The position numbers were made by a program, and so were the translations under genes. Of a stretch of DNA of 64,000 nt, positions 24,846 through 34,029 are shown one piece after another. The notes below the pieces were generated by a model. The model was not told the DNA's origin and made no database searches. It saw only the letters and a list, made by a program, of their open reading frames with translations. Each line of letters opens with the position of its first letter. Position 1 is the first letter of the stretch. This stretch comes from Desulfovibrio sp. (GTDB lineage: Bacteria; Desulfobacterota; Desulfovibrionia; Desulfovibrionales; Desulfovibrionaceae), in the NCBI RefSeq assembly GCF_034006445.1, contig NZ_JAVESS010000008.1, positions 33,956-97,955 of the forward strand. Direction: 5' to 3'.

Positions 24846-26132
24846 GTGAAGCTGGAACTGCACCGAATCACAATAAGCAAGCTGGTCTTTGGCGCGCACA
24901 CAGGCGTCAGCGGCGGCGTGCTTACTGTCAACAAGGATGAACTGACTGCCCTGCTCATGCAGGACGAACGCCTCGGCGGAGTCGAGATCGACGCTGCCCA
25001 TCCCGGCGAAAACACGCGCATCATGCCCGTGAAGGACGCCATTGAGCCCCGCTGCAAGCTGGAGGGGCCGGGCGAGGTCTTCCCCGGCTGGATAGGCGAT
25101 GTGGAAAGCGCCGGTGAAGGCAAGACCCTGGTCCTGAGCGGCATGGCCGTGCTGACCACGGGGCGCGTGGTGGCCCCGCAGGAAGGCATTGTGGACATGA
25201 CCGGCCCCGGCGCGGACTACACGCCGTTTTCAAAGACCTGCAACCTGACCATCTCGCTGTCACCCGTGGCCGAGATGGAACCGCACCAGTGCGAAGCGTG
25301 CTTCCGCCGTGCCGGACTGCGCGCCGCCCACTATCTTGCCGCCGCCTGCAAGGGCGCCACGGCCGACAAGGTGGAAACCTTTGATTTTCCCGCGTTCAGC
25401 GAGGCCATGCACGCCCACCCCGGCCTGCCCAAGGTGGCCTACATCTACATGCTGCAATCCCAGGGCCTGCTGCACGACACCTGGGTTTACGGCGTGGACG
25501 CCAAGCGCATCCTGCCCACCATGATCAGCCCCACGGAAATTATGGACGGCGCGATCATTTCCGGCAACTGCGTGTCCGCCTGCGACAAGAACAGCACCTA
25601 CGTCCACCTGAACAACCCCGTGATCAGAAGCCTTTATGCGCATCACGGCAAGGAACTCAACTTCGTGGGCGTCATTATCACCAATGAAAACGTCACCCTG
25701 GCGGACAAGAAGCGCAGCTCTTCCTACGCGGTCAAGCTGGCCCGCATGCTCGGCGTCGACGCCGTTGTCATCAGCGAGGAAGGCTTCGGCAACCCGGACG
25801 CCGACCTCATCATGAACTGCCGCAAGTCCGAGCAGGCTGGCATCAGAACCGTGCTCATCACGGACGAGTTTGCCGGGCGCGACGGCTCAAGCCAGTCCCT
25901 GGCCGACTCGTGCCCCGAGGGCGACGCCTGCGTCACCGCCGGCAACGCCAACGAGCTTATCGTGCTGCCGCCCATGACCAAGGTTATCGGCGACCTGGCT
26001 CCTGCTGAAACCATTGCTGGCGGCTTCTTCGGCTCTGTGCGCGAAGACGGCAGCCTTGAAGTGGAATTGCAGGCCATCCTTGGCGCGACAAACGAACTGG
26101 GCTTCAACCGCATCGGCGGCCGCACCCTGTAA
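24846..26132 (+). CDS. grdE: Glycine reductase component B, GrdE proprotein (alpha and beta subunits)
   Basis: A 428-residue proprotein of the substrate-binding component B of glycine reductase. In this family autocatalytic cleavage at a conserved cysteine yields two subunits, one carrying an N-terminal pyruvoyl group that forms a Schiff base with the amino substrate. The conserved region SGNCVSACDKNSTYVHLNNP (about residues 238-257) is present. The start is GTG at 24846, one base after the grdX stop and preceded by AAGGAG. The glycine riboswitch upstream makes glycine the likely substrate of this copy. It is 428 residues long, the same as the second copy (35909-37192). Confidence 0.93.
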   Translation: MKLELHRITISKLVFGAHTGVSGGVLTVNKDELTALLMQDERLGGVEIDAAHPGENTRIMPVKDAIEPRCKLEGPGEVFPGWIGDVESAGEGKTLVLSGMAVLTTGRVVAPQEGIVDMTGPGADYTPFSKTCNLTISLSPVAEMEPHQCEACFRRAGLRAAHYLAAACKGATADKVETFDFPAFSEAMHAHPGLPKVAYIYMLQSQGLLHDTWVYGVDAKRILPTMISPTEIMDGAIISGNCVSACDKNSTYVHLNNPVIRSLYAHHGKELNFVGVIITNENVTLADKKRSSSYAVKLARMLGVDAVVISEEGFGNPDADLIMNCRKSEQAGIRTVLITDEFAGRDGSSQSLADSCPEGDACVTAGNANELIVLPPMTKVIGDLAPAETIAGGFFGSVREDGSLEVELQAILGATNELGFNRIGGRTL

Positions 26133-26167
26133 GGGGGCGCAGCCGGCTCAAGGAGCAGGAGATTATC

Positions 26168-27472
26168 ATGGCGTACAAGCTAATACACTATATCAATCAG
26201 TTTTTTGCCGGTATCGGCGGTGAAGAAAAGGCCGACATAACCCCCGAAGTGCGCGAAGGCATCGTGGGCCCCGGCGCGGCCTTCAAGGCTGCCCTTGGCA
26301 ACCAGGCCGAAATAGTCGCCACGTTCATCTGCGGCGACAACTACTGCGCCAACCACCTGGACGAGGTGGCCGCCCAGATGGTGGAAGCCGTGAAGCGCTT
26401 TGGCGCGGACGGCGTCATCGCCGGGCCTGCCTTTAATGCCGGGCGTTACGGCACGGCCTGCGGCGTTGTCTGCGCGGCTGTCAACAAGCAGCTGGGGCTG
26501 CCTGTGGTCAGCGGCATGTACCGTGAAAGCCCTGGCGTTGATCTGTACCGCAAGGAAGTGACCATCATTGAAACTTCCGACAGCGCCCGAGGCATGGCCA
26601 AGGCCGTGCCAGCCATGGCTGCGGCCATGCTCAAGCTTTTGCGCGGCGAAGAAATAGCCGATCCCGAGGCCGAGGGCATCTTCCCCAAGGGCATCCGCAA
26701 GAACATGTTCTACGAAGAACCCGGCGCGGAACGCGCTGTGCGCATGCTGATCAAGAAGATCAAGGGCGAACCGTTCAAGACGGAATACGCCATGCCCATC
26801 TTTGACCGTGTGGAGCCCCGCCCGGCCATCGCCGACCTCAGCAAGGCCACCATCGCCCTGGTCACCTCTGGCGGCATTGTGCCCGAAGGCAACCCCGACC
26901 ACATCGCCGCCTCCTCGGCGCAGAACTACGGCGCGTACAGCATTGAAGGCGTCAATGATCTTGAGAAGGGCAAGTACCTGACCGCCCACGGCGGCTACGA
27001 CCAGACCTATGCCAACCAGGACCCCGACCGCGTGCTGCCCATTGACGTGCTGCGCGATCTGGAAAAGGAAGGCAAGATCGGCAAGCTCTACAACGTGTTC
27101 TACACCACGGTGGGCAACGGCACCTCCGTGGCCAACTCCCGCAAGTTCGGCACCGAAATAGGCTCACAACTCAAGGCCGCACATGTGGATGGTGTAATCC
27201 TCACCTCCACGTGAGGCACGTGCACGCGTTGCGGCGCAACGCTCGCCAAGGCCATTGAAGAGGCCGCTGATGTGCCCGTGGTCCACATGTGCACCATTGT
27301 TCCCATTTCCCTGAGCATCGGGGCCAACCGCATCGTGCCCACGGTCTCCATACCCTACCCCCTGGGCAACCCTGAACTGTCCCCTGCTGAAGAAAAGCAC
27401 CTTCGCCGCGAACTGGTGCTCAAGGCCTTCAAGGCGCTGACCACCAAGGTGGACGGACAGACAGTATTTTAA
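26168..27472 (+). CDS. grdB: Glycine reductase component B selenoprotein GrdB (gamma subunit)
   Basis: A 434-residue selenoprotein. The frame passes through TGA at 27212-27214 (codon 349) in the context TST-U-GTCTRCG, the known UxxCxxC motif of GrdB, and continues for 85 conserved residues (KAIEEAADVPVVHMCTIVPI, GANRIVPTVSIPYPLGNPELS) to TAA. N-terminal KLIHYINQFFAGIGGEEKAD and the GPAFNAGRYGTACG motif are typical. The Sec is thought to attack the Schiff-base substrate and pass a carboxymethyl group to GrdA. An annotation that stops at the TGA would lose the C-terminal fifth. The gene follows grdE by 35 bases with AGGAG before the start. Confidence 0.93.
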
Positions 27473-27536
27473 CCCCCCCCCGGTAACGCTCCGGCGGGCC
27501 GTGGACTTACCCCCCCCCACACGGTCTGCCGGAGCG
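27473..27536 (+). other. Poly-C tracts and hairpin between grdB and trxB
   Basis: Two runs of nine or more C flank one arm of a strong stem (GCTCCGGCGGGCCGTG with CACGGTCTGCCGGAGC, 27488-27535, small mismatches). No T run follows, so it may be an mRNA processing or stability site inside the operon. Homopolymer lengths may be unreliable. Confidence 0.5.
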
Positions 27537-27620
27537 GAAAACGGATAAAAACGCAGCAGCTTTTGCCGGGTGGCGCACTACACGCCTCAGCCGCAGGCGG
27601 CCCACCCACAAGGAGTTTTT

Positions 27621-28535
27621 ATGGAAAAGCGTGAACTGGTCATCATCGGCGCAGGCCCGGCGGGTCTTTCCGCCGCCATCTACGGCAAGCGCGCCGGTCT
27701 TGACACTCTTGTGCTGGAAAAAGGCCGCCCCGGCGGGCAGATACTGACCACCAGCAGGGTGGAAAACTACCCCGGCATCATCGACGGCACGGGTACGGGT
27801 CTGGCCGACGCCTTTCGCGCCCATGCGGAATTTTTCAAGGCCGAGTTCCGTTCGGCTTCGGTGCAGAAGCTCGAAGTGCGCGGCGACCAGAAGATCATAA
27901 CTCTCAAGGACGGCAGCGAAATCGCCGCCGGGGCCGTCATCGTGGCCACCGGGGCCTATTTTCGCAAGCAGGGCTGCCCCGGCGAAAAGAAATATACGGG
28001 CATGGGCGTTTCCTACTGCGCCGTGTGCGACGCCGCCTTTTTTGAAGACCTTGAAGTGGCCGTCATTGGCGGCGGCAACACCGCCGTTGAAGAAGCCTGC
28101 TACCTCACGGGCTTTGCCTCCAAGGTCTACATTGTGCACCGCCGCGACGAGTTCCGGGCCGACAAGCTGGTGGTGGAACACGCCATGGCCAACCCCAAGA
28201 TCGTACCCGTCATGGACAGCGTGCTGGAATCCATCGAAGGCAGCGACATGGTGGAAAAAATCGTGGTGCGCAATGTGAAAACCGAAGAAAAACGCGAAAT
28301 TCCGCTGAGCGGCGTGTTCATCTTCATCGGCACCCTGCCCAATGCCGAATACCTGCACGGCCTGCTGCAAACCGACCCCGCTGGCTGGATCATTACCGAC
28401 AGCAAGCTGCAGACCTCGGTACCCGGCATCTTTGCCGCTGGCGACGTGCGCGACACCTCGCTGCGGCAGGTGGTGACGGCGGCGGGCGACGGGGCGCGGG
28501 CCGCCATGGCGGCGTACGCGTATCTACAACACTAA
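27621..28535 (+). CDS. trxB: Thioredoxin reductase of grd cluster 1
   Basis: A 304-residue NADPH-dependent FAD disulfide reductase that reduces the operon's thioredoxin. FAD motif IIGAGPAGLSAAIYGKRAGL, NADPH motif VIGGGNTAVEEACYL, redox-active CAVCD (about residues 135-139) and the C-terminal FAD motif GIFAAGDVRD are present. It begins the segment duplicated at 40307, where homology starts exactly at the start codon. Ribosome-binding site AAGGAG precedes it. It lies 20 bases before grdC. Confidence 0.95.
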   Translation: MEKRELVIIGAGPAGLSAAIYGKRAGLDTLVLEKGRPGGQILTTSRVENYPGIIDGTGTGLADAFRAHAEFFKAEFRSASVQKLEVRGDQKIITLKDGSEIAAGAVIVATGAYFRKQGCPGEKKYTGMGVSYCAVCDAAFFEDLEVAVIGGGNTAVEEACYLTGFASKVYIVHRRDEFRADKLVVEHAMANPKIVPVMDSVLESIEGSDMVEKIVVRNVKTEEKREIPLSGVFIFIGTLPNAEYLHGLLQTDPAGWIITDSKLQTSVPGIFAAGDVRDTSLRQVVTAAGDGARAAMAAYAYLQH

Positions 28536-28555
28536 GGGCGCAGGAGGATAGCGAC

Positions 28556-30094
28556 ATGACAACTGTTGGCATCAAGGCAGCCGCATACTGCCTGAACTTC
28601 GCGCCGGAACTGGCCCTGCACTATGGCGGCACTCCCGCTCAGGAACGCCGTTCCAAGCCCGATTCGGAATTTCTGCGCGAACTGCCCAAGCACGCGCAGA
28701 CCTGGGAACAGGCCGCTGCCTACGCCCCCAACAAGACCTATGTGGGCGGCATGAGCCTCGACGAACTGGAACAGGCCCCAACCCCCTGGATCGACAATCT
28801 GGGCGATCCGCAACGCTATGGAAAATTTGGCGAAATCATGCCCGAAGACGAGTTCATCGGGCTTATGGATATTTGCGACGTTTTTGACCTTATCTGGCTG
28901 GAGCAGGGCTTTGCCGCGGCAGTAGCCGAAAAGCTGGCTCGCAACCCAGTCATGGGCGAAAAGCAGCTGGCCCGTCTGGAAAAAGGCAGGCCCGCAGCCG
29001 AACTGCTGGAAGTCATTGAAAAGCAGCACGCCCTGCCGCTCTACTTTGAAAACGCCCTGGTGGCCTGCTGCCGCCGGGCCCACGATACGGATGAAAACCT
29101 GGAAGCCGGGGTCATGCTGGAAAATCTGGCCAGCAAGGCCAGCGGCGTGCTGGCCCTGCTGCACCTCATCAAGAATGCGGGCATGGCTCCTGCCGACGTG
29201 GATTTTGTGGTGGAATGCTCCGAAGAAGCCGTGGGCGACTCCATGCAGCGCGGCGGCGGCAACATGGCCAAGGCCCTGGCCGAAATAGCCGAGTGCGTCA
29301 ATGCCAGCGGCTTTGACGTGCGCGGCTTCTGCGCCGGGCCCGTGACCGCCCTCATCACTTCGGCAGGCATGGTGGCCAGCGGCGTGCGGCCCAATGTGGT
29401 CGTGGTCAGCGGCGGCTCTGTGCCCAAGCTCTACATGAACGCCCGCGACCATATCAAGAAGGGCTTTGTTCCGCTTGAAAACTGCATCGGCAGCTTCGCC
29501 CTGCTGCTGACCCCCGACGACGGCCAGACCCCGGTCATGCGGCTGGAAGGCATCGGCAAGCATTCGGTGGGCGCGGGGGCTTCGCCCCAGGCCATCACCT
29601 CGGCCCTGACCTTTGAGCCCCTGTCCCGCGTGGGCCTGAAACTCACGGATGTGGACAAGTACGCCCCTGAACTGCACAACGCCGAAGTCACCCTGCCCGC
29701 AGGCGCGGGCAACGTGCCCGAGGCCAACTACAAGATGATCGCGGCCCTCGCGGTCATGAAGGGGCAGATAGATCGGGCCGACATCCCCAAGTTTGTGGCG
29801 GAACACGGCATGCCCGGCTTTGCCCCCATCCAGGGGCACATCCCCTCCGGCGTACCCTATGTGGGCCACGCCATTGAAGATATCAAACAAGGCCGCATCA
29901 AGCGCGCCATGATCATAGGCAAGGGTAGCCTGTTCCTGGGCCGCCTGACCAACCTGGCCGACGGCGCTTCCTTTATTATGGAAGCCCCCGGCACGAGCGC
30001 GGCACAGGCGCAGAACGTCAGCCAGCAGGATGTGACCGAACTGCTGCTGACAGCCCTGAGCGACGTGGCGGCCAACCTGCAAAAGGGTCAGTAG
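28556..30094 (+). CDS. grdC: Glycine reductase component C, beta subunit GrdC (cluster 1)
   Basis: A 512-residue subunit of component C, which releases acetyl phosphate from carboxymethyl-GrdA. GrdC resembles condensing-enzyme folds (ECSEEAVGDSMQRGGGNMAKALAE, GFCAGPVTALITSAGMVASG). The usual GrdC start TTVGIKAAAYCLNFAPELALHYGG is intact (first residues shown). It is in an operon between trxB and grdD with AGGAGG before the start and 11 bases to grdD. It is nearly identical to the copy at 41242-42780, and its second half (about 29016-30075) shows no base differences from that copy. Confidence 0.94.
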   Translation: MTTVGIKAAAYCLNFAPELALHYGGTPAQERRSKPDSEFLRELPKHAQTWEQAAAYAPNKTYVGGMSLDELEQAPTPWIDNLGDPQRYGKFGEIMPEDEFIGLMDICDVFDLIWLEQGFAAAVAEKLARNPVMGEKQLARLEKGRPAAELLEVIEKQHALPLYFENALVACCRRAHDTDENLEAGVMLENLASKASGVLALLHLIKNAGMAPADVDFVVECSEEAVGDSMQRGGGNMAKALAEIAECVNASGFDVRGFCAGPVTALITSAGMVASGVRPNVVVVSGGSVPKLYMNARDHIKKGFVPLENCIGSFALLLTPDDGQTPVMRLEGIGKHSVGAGASPQAITSALTFEPLSRVGLKLTDVDKYAPELHNAEVTLPAGAGNVPEANYKMIAALAVMKGQIDRADIPKFVAEHGMPGFAPIQGHIPSGVPYVGHAIEDIKQGRIKRAMIIGKGSLFLGRLTNLADGASFIMEAPGTSAAQAQNVSQQDVTELLLTALSDVAANLQKGQ

Positions 30095-30105
30095 GAGGCA
30101 GGCGT

Positions 30106-31275
30106 ATGGCTAGTCAAAACGACAGGCGGGCCATCCTCGGCAAGGCCCTTGAGGATCTGGTCACGCGGGCGCGCAGTGGACGCGCGCCGTGCCGCATCGG
30201 CCTCATGGCCGCTGGCGGCGAGCATTCGGATACGGAATTCCTCTCGGCGGCGGCTGTGGCCATGAAGGAGGACGCCGCACTGACCGTGGTCGGCGTGGGG
30301 CCACGGCCTGCGGGACTCGTGCCTGCGGGCATGGACTGGATCGAAACCGGCTGCGAAGGCAATGAACTGGCTGCGGGGATGGAAAAAGCCCTGGAAGACG
30401 GCCATATCCAGGGCGCGGTGGCCCTGCACTATCCCTTCCCCCTGGGCGTGACCACGGTGGGCCGCGTTCTGACTCCTGCTTTCGGCAAGGCCATGTTTGT
30501 GGCCTGCACCACGGGCATGAGCGCGGCCCAGAGGCAGCAGGCACTCTTGCGCAACGCCGTGCTGGGCATGGCTGTGGCCAGGGCCATGGGTCTTACGTCC
30601 CCCGCTGTGGGCGTGCTCAATGTGGACGCGGCCCCGCAGGTGCTGCGGGCGCTGAACCGCATGGCGGAACGCGGCTACGACCTGCGCCTGGGACAGAGCG
30701 TCCGTGGCGACGGCGGTTCGCTGCTGCGGGGCAACGACCTTCTGGCTGGCGCTGTGGACGTGTGCGTCACGGACACGCTCACGGGCAATATACTCATGAA
30801 GCTCTTCAGCGCCTTTACCTCCGGCGGAGCCTACGAAACCACGGGCTGGGGCTACGGCCCCTCTGTGGGCGAAGGCTGGAACCGGGTGGTGAGCATCGTT
30901 TCCCGCGCTTCGGGCGCTCCGGTCATGGCCAATGCTCTGGCCTATACGGCCGCTGCCGTGCGCGGCAACCTGCCCGACGTGGTGGCCGAAGAACTGCGCC
31001 GGGCCAGGGCCGCCGGGCTGGACGATGAACTGGCCGCCTTTGAAAAGGCTGCAGGGGTGGCCTCGGCCGAAACCGTGCAGGCCCCGCCCGCCGAACCCAC
31101 GGATGAAGAGATCCACGGCATTGACGTGCTGGACCTTGAGCAGGCGGTACACTGCCTGTGGAAGGAAAACATCTACGCCGAGGCGGCCATGGGCTGCACC
31201 GGACCTGTGGTCAAGCTGGCTGTGACCCATCTTGAGAAGGCCCGTGAAATCCTGAAAGCCGCCGGATACATATAA
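30106..31275 (+). CDS. grdD: Glycine reductase component C, alpha subunit GrdD (cluster 1)
   Basis: A 389-residue subunit related to PlsX/phosphotransacetylase-type folds. With GrdC it converts the carboxymethyl-Se-GrdA adduct to acetyl phosphate. The C-terminal AAMGCTGPVVKLAV contains a Cys near residue 364, in the position of the acetyl-accepting Cys of the characterised enzyme. An Ala/Pro-rich linker (about 320-335) precedes a C-terminal helical module, and this linker is where the two copies differ most (VASAETVQ here, AAPAAQVQ there). AGGAGG precedes the start. Confidence 0.93.
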   Translation: MASQNDRRAILGKALEDLVTRARSGRAPCRIGLMAAGGEHSDTEFLSAAAVAMKEDAALTVVGVGPRPAGLVPAGMDWIETGCEGNELAAGMEKALEDGHIQGAVALHYPFPLGVTTVGRVLTPAFGKAMFVACTTGMSAAQRQQALLRNAVLGMAVARAMGLTSPAVGVLNVDAAPQVLRALNRMAERGYDLRLGQSVRGDGGSLLRGNDLLAGAVDVCVTDTLTGNILMKLFSAFTSGGAYETTGWGYGPSVGEGWNRVVSIVSRASGAPVMANALAYTAAAVRGNLPDVVAEELRRARAAGLDDELAAFEKAAGVASAETVQAPPAEPTDEEIHGIDVLDLEQAVHCLWKENIYAEAAMGCTGPVVKLAVTHLEKAREILKAAGYI

Positions 31276-31283
31276 TCCTCCGA

Positions 31284-31336
31284 CAGGCGGGCCGCCTGTG
31301 CCAAAGCGTCCGGCACAGCCCCCGGCCCGCCTTTAT
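31284..31336 (+). terminator. Intra-operon hairpin between grdD and thioredoxin (cluster 1)
   Basis: Compound stem GGCGGGCCG...CCGGCCCGCC with an inner GTGCC/GGCAC pair and a TTTAT tail. It is conserved at 43970-44022 in the second copy. It may terminate part of the transcripts or stabilise the upstream mRNA. Confidence 0.6.
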
Positions 31337-31375
31337 CGGTACATTGTAATCGTACGCAAGCAAGCGAGGTAGGAA

Positions 31376-31693
31376 ATGATTATTGTTGATAAAGAAAATT
31401 TTGAGGCCGAAGTACAGCAAAGCGCCATGCCCTGCGTGGTTGACCTCTGGGGCCCGCAGTGCGGCCCCTGCCTGGCCCTGATGCCCGAAGTGGAAAAGCT
31501 GGCCGCCGCATATGACGGCAAGGTGAAATTCTGCAAGCTCAACGTGGCGGAAAACCGCCGCCTGGTCATCAGCCTGCGCGTCATGGCCGTGCCCACCATC
31601 CTGTTCTACAAGGGCGGGGAATGCGTGTCGCGCGTGTCCGGCGACGCTGTTTCCATTGAGGCCATCAAGGCCGAGACGGAAAAATTGCTGTAG
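31376..31693 (+). CDS. trxA: Grd-associated thioredoxin (cluster 1)
   Basis: A 105-residue thioredoxin, electron donor that reduces the selenoproteins after each cycle. The active site is CGPC in LWGPQCGPCLALMPEVEKL (residues 29-32), with WGPQ in place of the usual WAxW. This is the form seen in glycine-reductase operons. The cis-Pro loop MAVPTILFYKGGE is intact. An extra Cys lies at residue 20. It is paired with the nearby trxB and precedes grdA. AGGTAGGAA lies before the start. Confidence 0.93.
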   Translation: MIIVDKENFEAEVQQSAMPCVVDLWGPQCGPCLALMPEVEKLAAAYDGKVKFCKLNVAENRRLVISLRVMAVPTILFYKGGECVSRVSGDAVSIEAIKAETEKLL

Positions 31694-31812
31694 GCACTTG
31701 TCAGCTTTCGCGCTGGTTCCGTCACGGGCAGGGCCGCGCGAGAATAACGTGGACAACGGGCCGCCGCATTGGCCCGTTCGACAAAAAGCCCATAATCACA
31801 AGGAGTAAAGCA

Positions 31813-32289
31813 ATGGCTAAGCTCGAAGGCAAGAAGCTTCTGCTGCTTGGCGAAAGGGACGGTGTACCCGGCCCCGCCATGGCGGACGTCTTCGCCGATT
31901 CGGGAGCGGAGATCCTGTTCTCCGCCACCGAATGCTTCGTTTGAACGGCCGCAGGAGCCATGGATCTGGAAAATCAGCAGCGCGTCAAGGACGCGGCTGA
32001 GAAGTTTGGTGGTGAGAACGTCGTGGTTGTTCTCGGCTCTTCCGACCCTGAAGGGGCGGAAATCTATGCCGAAACAGTCACCCTGGGCGACCCCACCTAC
32101 GCCGGATCCCTGGCTGGAGTCCCGTTGGGACTCTGCGTATATCATGTGCTTGAGCCGGAAATGAAGGCCGCTGCCGATCCCGCCAAGTGGGAAGAGCAGA
32201 TCAGCATGATGGAAATGGTACTGAATGTGGACGCGCTGGTGGCCGCAGTGAGCAAGATGCGCGCGGAAAACAGCAAATATAGCCTATAA
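31813..32289 (+). CDS. grdA: Glycine reductase selenoprotein A, GrdA (cluster 1)
   Basis: A 158-residue selenoprotein that carries the carboxymethyl group from component B to component C. It reads through TGA at 31942-31944 (codon 44) in [22 protein letters not shown], the CxxU motif of GrdA. The N-terminus AKLEGKKLLLLGERDGVPGPA and the C-terminal half (VVVLGSSDPEGAEIYAETVTLGDPTYAG, LGLCVYHVLEPEM) are typical. It would look like two short ORFs if the UGA were read as stop. It is the last gene of cluster 1, and a terminator follows at 32322-32358. AAGGAG precedes the start. Confidence 0.95.
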
Positions 32290-32321
32290 TTGAGCCCGCC
32301 TCCCCCCCACCCACAGGGCAA

Positions 32322-32358
32322 GAGTCCCGCGCGCGTTGAAAAGACGCGCGCGGGACTC
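32322..32358 (+). terminator. Terminator of grd cluster 1
   Basis: GAGTCCCGCGCGCGT/ACGCGCGCGGGACTC stem with a short TGAAAAG loop, 32 bases after grdA. The tail is CATCATT, so the U run is weak. A related hairpin lies after grdA2. Confidence 0.75.
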
Positions 32359-32538
32359 CATCATTACGGGCATACCCTGCATGGGCATACCCTGCCCGGC
32401 ACAGCCTCTTGAGCGGGCAAAGGTATCATCTCTGCAGCGACCCGGAGCCTGGCGTTCAGCTCAGGGAACAGTTGGTATGAGAGCCGTATTGGCCCATATC
32501 CCCCCGGCATGGCTGGCGGCCGTTTGCGGGCTCGACTT

Positions 32539-33642
32539 TTATTGTGTGTTATACTGGGAGCTCCTCACCTTCATCTTTATCATGACAAGCCTGACAATCA
32601 TGATAATCATAAACGCCGACCCCAGATAGCCATTCAGCACGTAGATGTAGTTTATCAGTATGTTATAAGGCGTGAACATGGCGATAAGGAGCCCGGCTGC
32701 GGCCAGACCGATTGTGACAAGCTTGAACTTTACCGTGCCCTCTACGCAAAATCTGGATGAAGCAGTCCACAGAAGTGGGCAAGCAGTGGAATAGATCGCC
32801 AGAAAAGTGATCATGCTGTAAAAATATGAGAGCGGCATCCATATCTGCTTGGCCAGAAAAAGGTTGGGAATCTGCAAACTATAAACACTGTCAATGTTCG
32901 CGGTCAGGGCGAACCCGATAACCAGGCACATGGATACAAGAATAATGGCGGCGAATACGCTGCCTCGTTGCAAGGTCATGTAGTCTACTTTTGTGCTCAA
33001 CGTCGCAACGTAGCTCGCCAGCCATAATATGCAGAACCCGCCATATGAAATGCCAGAAAAGAGCCAGGTGTCAGCGGCTTTCAGCAGGGGCAGCTCGCTG
33101 GAGCTGATTCTGCTGAGGTTTTGCGGCAGGGATTCAATATGGCATATAAGCGATACAAGGCACACCGTCGAAACCATAACGACTTTTAAAACCCCAATGC
33201 GGGCCACAATGTTCACTATCGAATTCAACCCGATCGCTACGGTTCCTCCAGCGCATACCATAATAATAGTACCGCCAAAAATGATCGGAAGACCAAACTG
33301 TTCATTCAACGTAGAACTGCCGCCACCGACCATAACAATATACGACATGTAGCAAAACAAAACCGTAAACCAGTCAAATATCTTCCCAATAACTGGCCCA
33401 CAGTAGAAGGCAAATACCTCGCTTCCTTTTTTGAAGTTACCGTGAAATCCAGCATATGCAAACCCGTAGTTTGCAATAATGATGATCAGCGCTGACACTC
33501 CAGCAACCAAAAACGCGTACAGGCCATATGGAGTAAAATACTGCAAAACTTCTTGCCCTGTTGATATTCCTGATCCAACAAGCAGGCCAATTATTGCGCC
33601 TGTCAACAGCAACGTTTGCTTTATACCAGTACGCTTATCCAT
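32539..33642 (-). CDS. YkvI-family membrane transporter next to the second grd component B
   Basis: A 367-residue integral membrane protein with about ten helices. It starts with KQTLLLTGAIIGLLVGSGIS, similar to the first helix of APC/NSS-type amino-acid transporters of the YkvI group. No soluble domain is present. It is transcribed in the same direction as grdX-like, grdB-like and grdE-like genes, so uptake of the reductase substrate (an amine such as betaine, sarcosine or a related compound) is plausible. It differs from BCCT betaine carriers. AAGGAAAAACA precedes the start. AT content is higher than in its neighbours. Confidence 0.8.
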   Translation of the reverse strand: MDKRTGIKQTLLLTGAIIGLLVGSGISTGQEVLQYFTPYGLYAFLVAGVSALIIIIANYGFAYAGFHGNFKKGSEVFAFYCGPVIGKIFDWFTVLFCYMSYIVMVGGGSSTLNEQFGLPIIFGGTIIMVCAGGTVAIGLNSIVNIVARIGVLKVVMVSTVCLVSLICHIESLPQNLSRISSSELPLLKAADTWLFSGISYGGFCILWLASYVATLSTKVDYMTLQRGSVFAAIILVSMCLVIGFALTANIDSVYSLQIPNLFLAKQIWMPLSYFYSMITFLAIYSTACPLLWTASSRFCVEGTVKFKLVTIGLAAAGLLIAMFTPYNILINYIYVLNGYLGSAFMIIMIVRLVMIKMKVRSSQYNTQ

Positions 33643-34026
33643 TGTTTTTCCTTTTGTGGATTAATATTTTGCTTCTTATGTGGACAATTCTCCAATGTGG
33701 AAAAGACATGTTCAGGCTCATATTGGGTGATGAAGGCAACAGTCCGTAAAAATCCTCAACAGCCGCCCCATGCGCGGGTGAAAGCCACAATGGCCCGCCA
33801 TGTTCGAAGTGGCCTCCGTGATCACTCGCGGATATCCCGCGAGAGACGCGGGAATTTTACCAGGGGCAGCAGAAAAAACGGCCGCGCTTCCAGAGCGTTT
33901 TTGCATTGAGAATACCCATTCTCAATGCTTCCAAGACGCCCGCAGCCGCCAGAGCAATTTCAAGCGGCAGCCGTTAGGCGACAAAGAAGCCTTACGGCTG
34001 GCGACAGCATCGCTAGTGAAATTGCT
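33643..34026. other. Non-coding spacer with a palindromic repeat
   Basis: About 380 bases between the transporter and grdX-like genes. It contains a promoter-like AT-rich stretch just before the transporter. A repeat block (33904-34029) follows, which has an inverted copy at 37751-37890. Confidence 0.55.
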
Positions 34027-34029
34027 CTA
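33904..34029. repeat. Left copy of an inverted repeat flanking the grdEB-like segment
   Basis: CATTGAGAATACCCATTCTCAATG is itself a palindrome (outline: CATTGAGAAT, spacer, ATTCTCAATG). It is followed by CTTCCAAGACGCCCGC, AGCCGCCAGAGCAATTTC and a longer stem closing at GAAATTGCTCT (34018-34028). The reverse complement of 33904-33961 recurs at 37769-37890. Confidence 0.75.

Noticed and set aside
28532..30082. Long antisense frames across grdC in both copies
   Set aside because: They mirror the codon pattern of grdC, and both copies share them because the DNA is duplicated.
31813..32289. grdA as a pseudogene with a premature stop
   Set aside because: The TGA lies in the conserved CFV-U motif, and the protein is fully conserved after it in both copies.
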